Assembly: GCA_902628925.1 (NCBI GenBank)
Contig: CACOPA010000003.1
Location: forward strand, 34,485-98,484
Length of the DNA: 64,000 bases
Reading direction: 5' to 3'
Origin: an uncultured SAR86 cluster bacterium
GTDB taxonomy: Bacteria; Pseudomonadota; Gammaproteobacteria; Magnimaribacterales; D2472
The translations under genes were made by a program, and so were the position numbers. This document shows, piece by piece, positions 60,714-64,000 of this stretch. Every line of letters starts with the position of its first letter. Position 1 is the stretch's first letter. The notes below the pieces were generated by a model. That model did not search any database. It worked only from the letters and a program-made list of their open reading frames with translations, and was not told where the DNA came from.

Positions 60714-60739
60714 CAATTCAGAGCCTTATATATAGATTA

Positions 60740-61471
60740 GTGTCTAATAAAATTATAAATAAATTTGCATCAGCAAAAACCTATATCGAAACATGTGATA
60801 AATACTTTTTATTTGTATTTATCCCTAGCATTGTATTAATCATTGCTGGTTGGTCCTGGGGAATTTTTGTTGCTCCTCCTGATGCTGTACAAGGAGATTC
60901 ATATCGAATTATTTATCTGCATGTACCTTCTTCTATATATGCTCAACTTATATATTGGATAATGGCTGCCTGGTCAGCAATATACCTAATCTGGAAGGTA
61001 AAATTAGCTGCATACTTAACAAAATCTGCTGCGTTTGTTGGTCTTTTAGTTACTTTTTTAGCATTATTTTCCGGATCTATTTGGGGTATTCCAACCTGGG
61101 GTACTTGGTGGCAATGGGATGCAAGAATAACTTCGACTCTAATACTTTTTTTGATGTATTTGGGATTAATTGCATTACATGATTCATTTAACAATCAAAA
61201 TAAGGCTGATAACTTGATGTCTATTTTGACAATAGTAGGGTGTGTAAATTTACCAATTATAAAAAAGTCTGTTGATTGGTGGTCAACTCTCCATCAACCA
61301 GCTTCAATAACTTTAACAGATAATCCAGCGATAGACTCAGCAATGTTGTACCCATTAATACTTTGCATTGTCTCATTTGGTTTTGTATTAATATCCATGG
61401 GAGTTTTAGTAAGTAAAATTATTATTTTTAATAGAGAAAAAAATAGGAATTGGGTAAAGAACTATGGATGA
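60740..61471 (+). CDS. ccmC: Heme-handling protein CcmC
   Basis: CcmC loads heme on CcmE. The 243-residue protein has six membrane helices and the tryptophan-rich heme loop TWGTWWQWDARI at 119-130, with His61 in LHVPSS and a second His in STLHQPAS as heme ligands. It begins with GTG. The last 8 bases overlap ccmD. Confidence 0.94.
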   Translation: MSNKIINKFASAKTYIETCDKYFLFVFIPSIVLIIAGWSWGIFVAPPDAVQGDSYRIIYLHVPSSIYAQLIYWIMAAWSAIYLIWKVKLAAYLTKSAAFVGLLVTFLALFSGSIWGIPTWGTWWQWDARITSTLILFLMYLGLIALHDSFNNQNKADNLMSILTIVGCVNLPIIKKSVDWWSTLHQPASITLTDNPAIDSAMLYPLILCIVSFGFVLISMGVLVSKIIIFNREKNRNWVKNYG

Positions 61472-61580
61472 TATTCTTTTTATGAATGGTCATGGTATTT
61501 ATGTCTGGGCAGTCTATTCAGTAGGAACGATATTACTATCCGGATCATTTATTTTTTTGTTTTATAAGCTTAGGAAATAG
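61464..61580 (+). CDS. ccmD: Heme exporter small subunit CcmD
   Basis: A 38-residue protein with one membrane helix (VYSVGTILLSGSFIFLFYKL). MNGHGIYVWAVYS is the usual CcmD start (GgyxxyVWxaY). It lies between ccmC and ccmE, overlapping ccmC by 8 bases, exactly where ccmD sits in system I operons. CcmD helps to release CcmE from CcmC. Confidence 0.88.
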   Translation: MDDILFMNGHGIYVWAVYSVGTILLSGSFIFLFYKLRK

Positions 61581-61588
61581 TTTTTCAA

Positions 61589-61987
61589 ATGCTTCCTCAT
61601 CGAAAAAAGAGACTGCAGAATATCTTATTATTGCTTGGTTCATCTTTTATAGGTATTTTCCTGATATTGTCCGCATTGAACTCACAACTAGACTTATTTT
61701 ATTCGCCAAGCGAATTAAATAAAAATAATCTTCCTAAAGAAAGAATAAAACTCGGTGGAATGGTAAAAAAAGGGTCAATCAAGTATGAAGATACAAAGAT
61801 TTTATTTGTATTGACTGATTTTGAAGAAGATCTAGATATTGAGTTTGATGGAATTCCTCCAGACCTCTTCAAAGAAGATAGCGGAGCAGTTATGTTAGGA
61901 AGTTTTGATGGAAACGGCGTGTTTGTTGCCGAAGAAGTTTTTGCAAAGCATGATGAAAATTACATGCCACCGGAACTAAGCAAATAA
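61589..61987 (+). CDS. ccmE: Periplasmic heme chaperone CcmE
   Basis: CcmE carries heme covalently to the CcmF ligase. 132 residues: N-terminal anchor NILLLLGSSFIGIFLILSAL, OB-fold with LGGMVKKGSI and VEYxG-like DIEFDGIPPDLF, and the heme-binding His121 in FAKHDENYMPPE. This is the classic His type of CcmE. It is 8 bases after ccmD and 1 base before ccmF. Confidence 0.94.
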   Translation: MLPHRKKRLQNILLLLGSSFIGIFLILSALNSQLDLFYSPSELNKNNLPKERIKLGGMVKKGSIKYEDTKILFVLTDFEEDLDIEFDGIPPDLFKEDSGAVMLGSFDGNGVFVAEEVFAKHDENYMPPELSK

Positions 61988-61988
61988 T

Positions 61989-63878
61989 ATGATTCCTGAG
62001 ATATCTCATTTGCTTACAATATTAGCAGCAGGCCTGTTTTTATTTTCTTTCCTAGTAATACTAAGCAGTAACGCTTTAAGAAGTACCGATTCAATAATTA
62101 GGCTTTCGTTAAACTGTTTTAATGCAGCAACGATTTTCTTGATTTGTGCTTTTATTTTATATGTCTACTTGGCGGTTATGGATGATTTCTCTGTGAAATA
62201 CATAGCCATGCATTCCAATTCAGATCTACCAATCTTTTACAAAATTTCATCGATTTGGAGTTCTCATGAAGGATCAATGTTTTTATGGATTTTGTTTCTT
62301 TCACTGTGGTTATGGCTATTCGTTAACAGATTAGATACTCAATCTAATCTATTCAGGTATGTAATCTTTTTCTCTGCAATGGTTTTATTATTCTTTTTGT
62401 TATTTTTGCTAGTAACTTCATCACCATTTGAAAGAATACTGCCACTTGCTCCAATCAATGGAGGAGATATAAATCCCGTTCTTCAAGATCCTGCATTAGT
62501 GATTCATCCTCCAATGCTATATCTAGGCTATGTTGGTTTTGCTGTTCCATTTGTTTATATCTGTGCTTACTTGGCAGATGGAGAATTTAGACAAGGATGG
62601 GAAACTATTATTCAAAAGTGGAGCCTTTATGCTTGGGCATTCTTAACATTAGGAATAGGACTTGGAAGTTGGTGGGCGTATTATGAGCTTGGTTGGGGAG
62701 GCTATTGGTTCTGGGATCCTGTTGAAAATGTAGCACTGATGCCATGGTTGGCAGCAACAGCCTTCACTCATTCAATTCATGCATCCACTAAATCAGGAGT
62801 ACTCAAATCCTGGACTCTTTTTTTGGGGCTTTCAGTCTTTATTCTTAGCCTTTTTGGAGCGTTCATTGTTAGGTCTGGGATCATTGATAGCGTTCATTCA
62901 TTTGCCAATGATCCTCAGAGAGGCTTAACTTTGTTATTAATCACTGGAGTGATAGCACTCATAAGCTTTGGTTTGTTTAGCTTCCGATCTATCAAGATTG
63001 TAAACTCAAGACTTGTGGTATCAGGTTCGAAAGAATCATTCCTCTCATTGAACAATATTTTAATGATTACAAGTATATTCTCAGTTTTCTTGGGAGTTAT
63101 ATATCCTTTAATTACGCAATATTTTTATTCTACAAAAGTCAGCATCGGTCCGCCTTACTATAATACAATCTTTGCACCATTGATCTTCATTGCAGCATGT
63201 TTCATAGCATTATCAGTTGAATCTAAATGGCAGCGTAAGTGGAAGCTCACAGAAACACTTTCCAAATTAAGTATTCCAATACTAATATCATGTTTTTTAA
63301 CCTTTATAGTTCAAAGTCTCCATCAATACAGTGTTAGCTTGATTCAAATGATCGGACTTTTTTCAGGCATTTTTATAATTTCAATCTATGCATTCAAGCT
63401 ATTAATGAATTCAGTAAATAGGGAATTTATTAACTGGTCGAGTGCAGTATCTCATTTAGGTTTTGGCTTACTACTTTTTTCTATCGCTGGTAATTCTATT
63501 TTTAGTTATGAGAAAAACCTTAAATTAAATGTAAACGAGGAATATATCACTGAGGAACTTGAAATTAGTTTTGATGACTTGTCCTTAAAGGATGAATCAA
63601 ACCATCAACGAATTATTGCTCAAATCAATATGAAGATCCATGAAAAAATAATAAGTTTTTCACCAGAAAAAAGGAAATATTTCACAAGGGGCCAAGTTAC
63701 ATCTGAAACAGACATTGAAGCCACATTTTTAAGAGATATTTATATTAACATTGGCGAACAGCTCGATGATGGGAGCTGGACTTTTAGAGTACAGTTTAAT
63801 TATCTAATTAAATGGATTTGGTTTTCGGTATTACTAATGATTCTTGGGATACTAATAAGATCAAGAGCAATAGTATGA
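61989..63878 (+). CDS. ccmF: Cytochrome c heme lyase subunit CcmF
   Basis: CcmF with CcmH joins heme to apocytochrome c. The 629-residue, multi-helix protein has the WWD domain GWGGYWFWDPVENVALMPWL and conserved histidines in VIHPPMLYLGYVG and FTHSIHAS. The C-terminal periplasmic part has ITEELEISFDDLSL and a final helix LLMILGILIRSRAIV. Its stop overlaps the ccmG start (ATGA). Confidence 0.95.
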   Translation: MIPEISHLLTILAAGLFLFSFLVILSSNALRSTDSIIRLSLNCFNAATIFLICAFILYVYLAVMDDFSVKYIAMHSNSDLPIFYKISSIWSSHEGSMFLWILFLSLWLWLFVNRLDTQSNLFRYVIFFSAMVLLFFLLFLLVTSSPFERILPLAPINGGDINPVLQDPALVIHPPMLYLGYVGFAVPFVYICAYLADGEFRQGWETIIQKWSLYAWAFLTLGIGLGSWWAYYELGWGGYWFWDPVENVALMPWLAATAFTHSIHASTKSGVLKSWTLFLGLSVFILSLFGAFIVRSGIIDSVHSFANDPQRGLTLLLITGVIALISFGLFSFRSIKIVNSRLVVSGSKESFLSLNNILMITSIFSVFLGVIYPLITQYFYSTKVSIGPPYYNTIFAPLIFIAACFIALSVESKWQRKWKLTETLSKLSIPILISCFLTFIVQSLHQYSVSLIQMIGLFSGIFIISIYAFKLLMNSVNREFINWSSAVSHLGFGLLLFSIAGNSIFSYEKNLKLNVNEEYITEELEISFDDLSLKDESNHQRIIAQINMKIHEKIISFSPEKRKYFTRGQVTSETDIEATFLRDIYINIGEQLDDGSWTFRVQFNYLIKWIWFSVLLMILGILIRSRAIV

Positions 63879-64000
63879 AATCCAAAATAAGATATATATT
63901 TCTATTAGTTCCAATCTTGATAATTGTTTTCTTTGCTTATGTAATTTCTCAAAGTCAAAATGAAGCGAGCCAACCATTAAATTTAGAGTTACCAGAATTT
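63875..64000 (+). CDS. ccmG: Thiol:disulfide interchange protein CcmG/DsbE (partial, 5' end only)
   Basis: The first 42 residues are in the window: a signal anchor (IRYIFLLVPILIIVFFAYVI) and the start of a periplasmic domain (LNLELPEF), as in CcmG, where a Px-F segment opens the thioredoxin fold. The CxxC lies beyond the window end. Order after ccmF and the overlap support the call. Confidence 0.8.
   Translation, partial: MKSKIRYIFLLVPILIIVFFAYVISQSQNEASQPLNLELPEF

Noticed and set aside
1..64000. CRISPR arrays, rRNA operons and insertion sequences
   Set aside because: No regularly spaced repeats, rRNA sequence or transposase frames with terminal inverted repeats were seen.

Overview
The window looks like the chromosome of a low-GC, streamlined marine gammaproteobacterium. 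My best guess is a SAR86-type lineage. This rests on gammaproteobacterial gene content (acnB, lpxH, umuDC, the mltF-like/purL pair, cytochrome c maturation system I), AT-rich codon use, very short intergenic gaps and convergent genes whose stop codons overlap by 4 or 8 bases. No rRNA, CRISPR array, insertion sequence or prophage structural gene was seen. Three tRNA genes are present: Asn-GTT, Ser-GCT and Arg-CCT.

Region 1 (1-30353) is mostly housekeeping: aconitase B, an SOS-controlled umuDC operon with a near-perfect LexA box, lpxH with a lipoprotein cyclophilin, cysS, a periplasmic nucleotidase, uvrB, a shortened MltF-type lytic transglycosylase divergent from purL, two Nudix hydrolases, a gamma carbonic anhydrase, dienelactone hydrolase, alaS (with an internal 60-residue duplication), lysC, a dihydroorotase of the type I recall from Bacteroidetes, a membrane desaturase, a tryptophan-rich lipoprotein, hflX, a thioesterase, an SDR enzyme and an MBL-fold hydrolase.

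Region 2 (30392-51888) is the accessory core. About 21 genes lie on one strand with overlaps or gaps of a few bases and encode a steroid-type ring catabolism pathway. Ring A meta-cleavage and its lower pathway are represented by HsaC-, HsaD-, HsaE-, HsaF- and HsaG-like enzymes. Ring C/D (HIP) degradation is represented by FadD3, IpdA, IpdB, IpdC, IpdF, EchA20, FadE30-like, a second FadE and FadA6. A cytochrome P450, an EthD protein, an LLM flavin oxidoreductase and a KshA-like Rieske oxygenase go with them. The Rieske enzyme is split: one small protein carries the intact 2Fe-2S ligands, and the next gene carries the mononuclear iron site on a chain whose own Rieske region has lost its ligands. 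Two tandem Lrp/AsnC regulators sit inside the operon, and no TetR (KstR-type) regulator is seen. HsaAB, KstD and KshB are not in the window. Two secreted proteins of unknown role follow.

Region 3 (51939-53922) is a 1.9-kb insertion at tRNA-Arg(CCT). The 5' half of the tRNA gene is repeated (39 bp, one mismatch) at the far end, and paired 11-bp direct repeats lie inside each end. The cargo is one soluble protein and four small two-helix membrane proteins, the last of them frameshifted. There is no integrase, so it looks like a minimal satellite-like element or a decayed island.

Region 4 (53952-64000) returns to core genes: an FAD monooxygenase, thrS, a cupin, metY behind what appears to be a SAM-II-class riboswitch with its own promoter, a small glycosyltransferase-like remnant, and ccmABCDEF plus the start of ccmG.

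All family assignments come from recognising motifs and remembered family sequences; no search was run.
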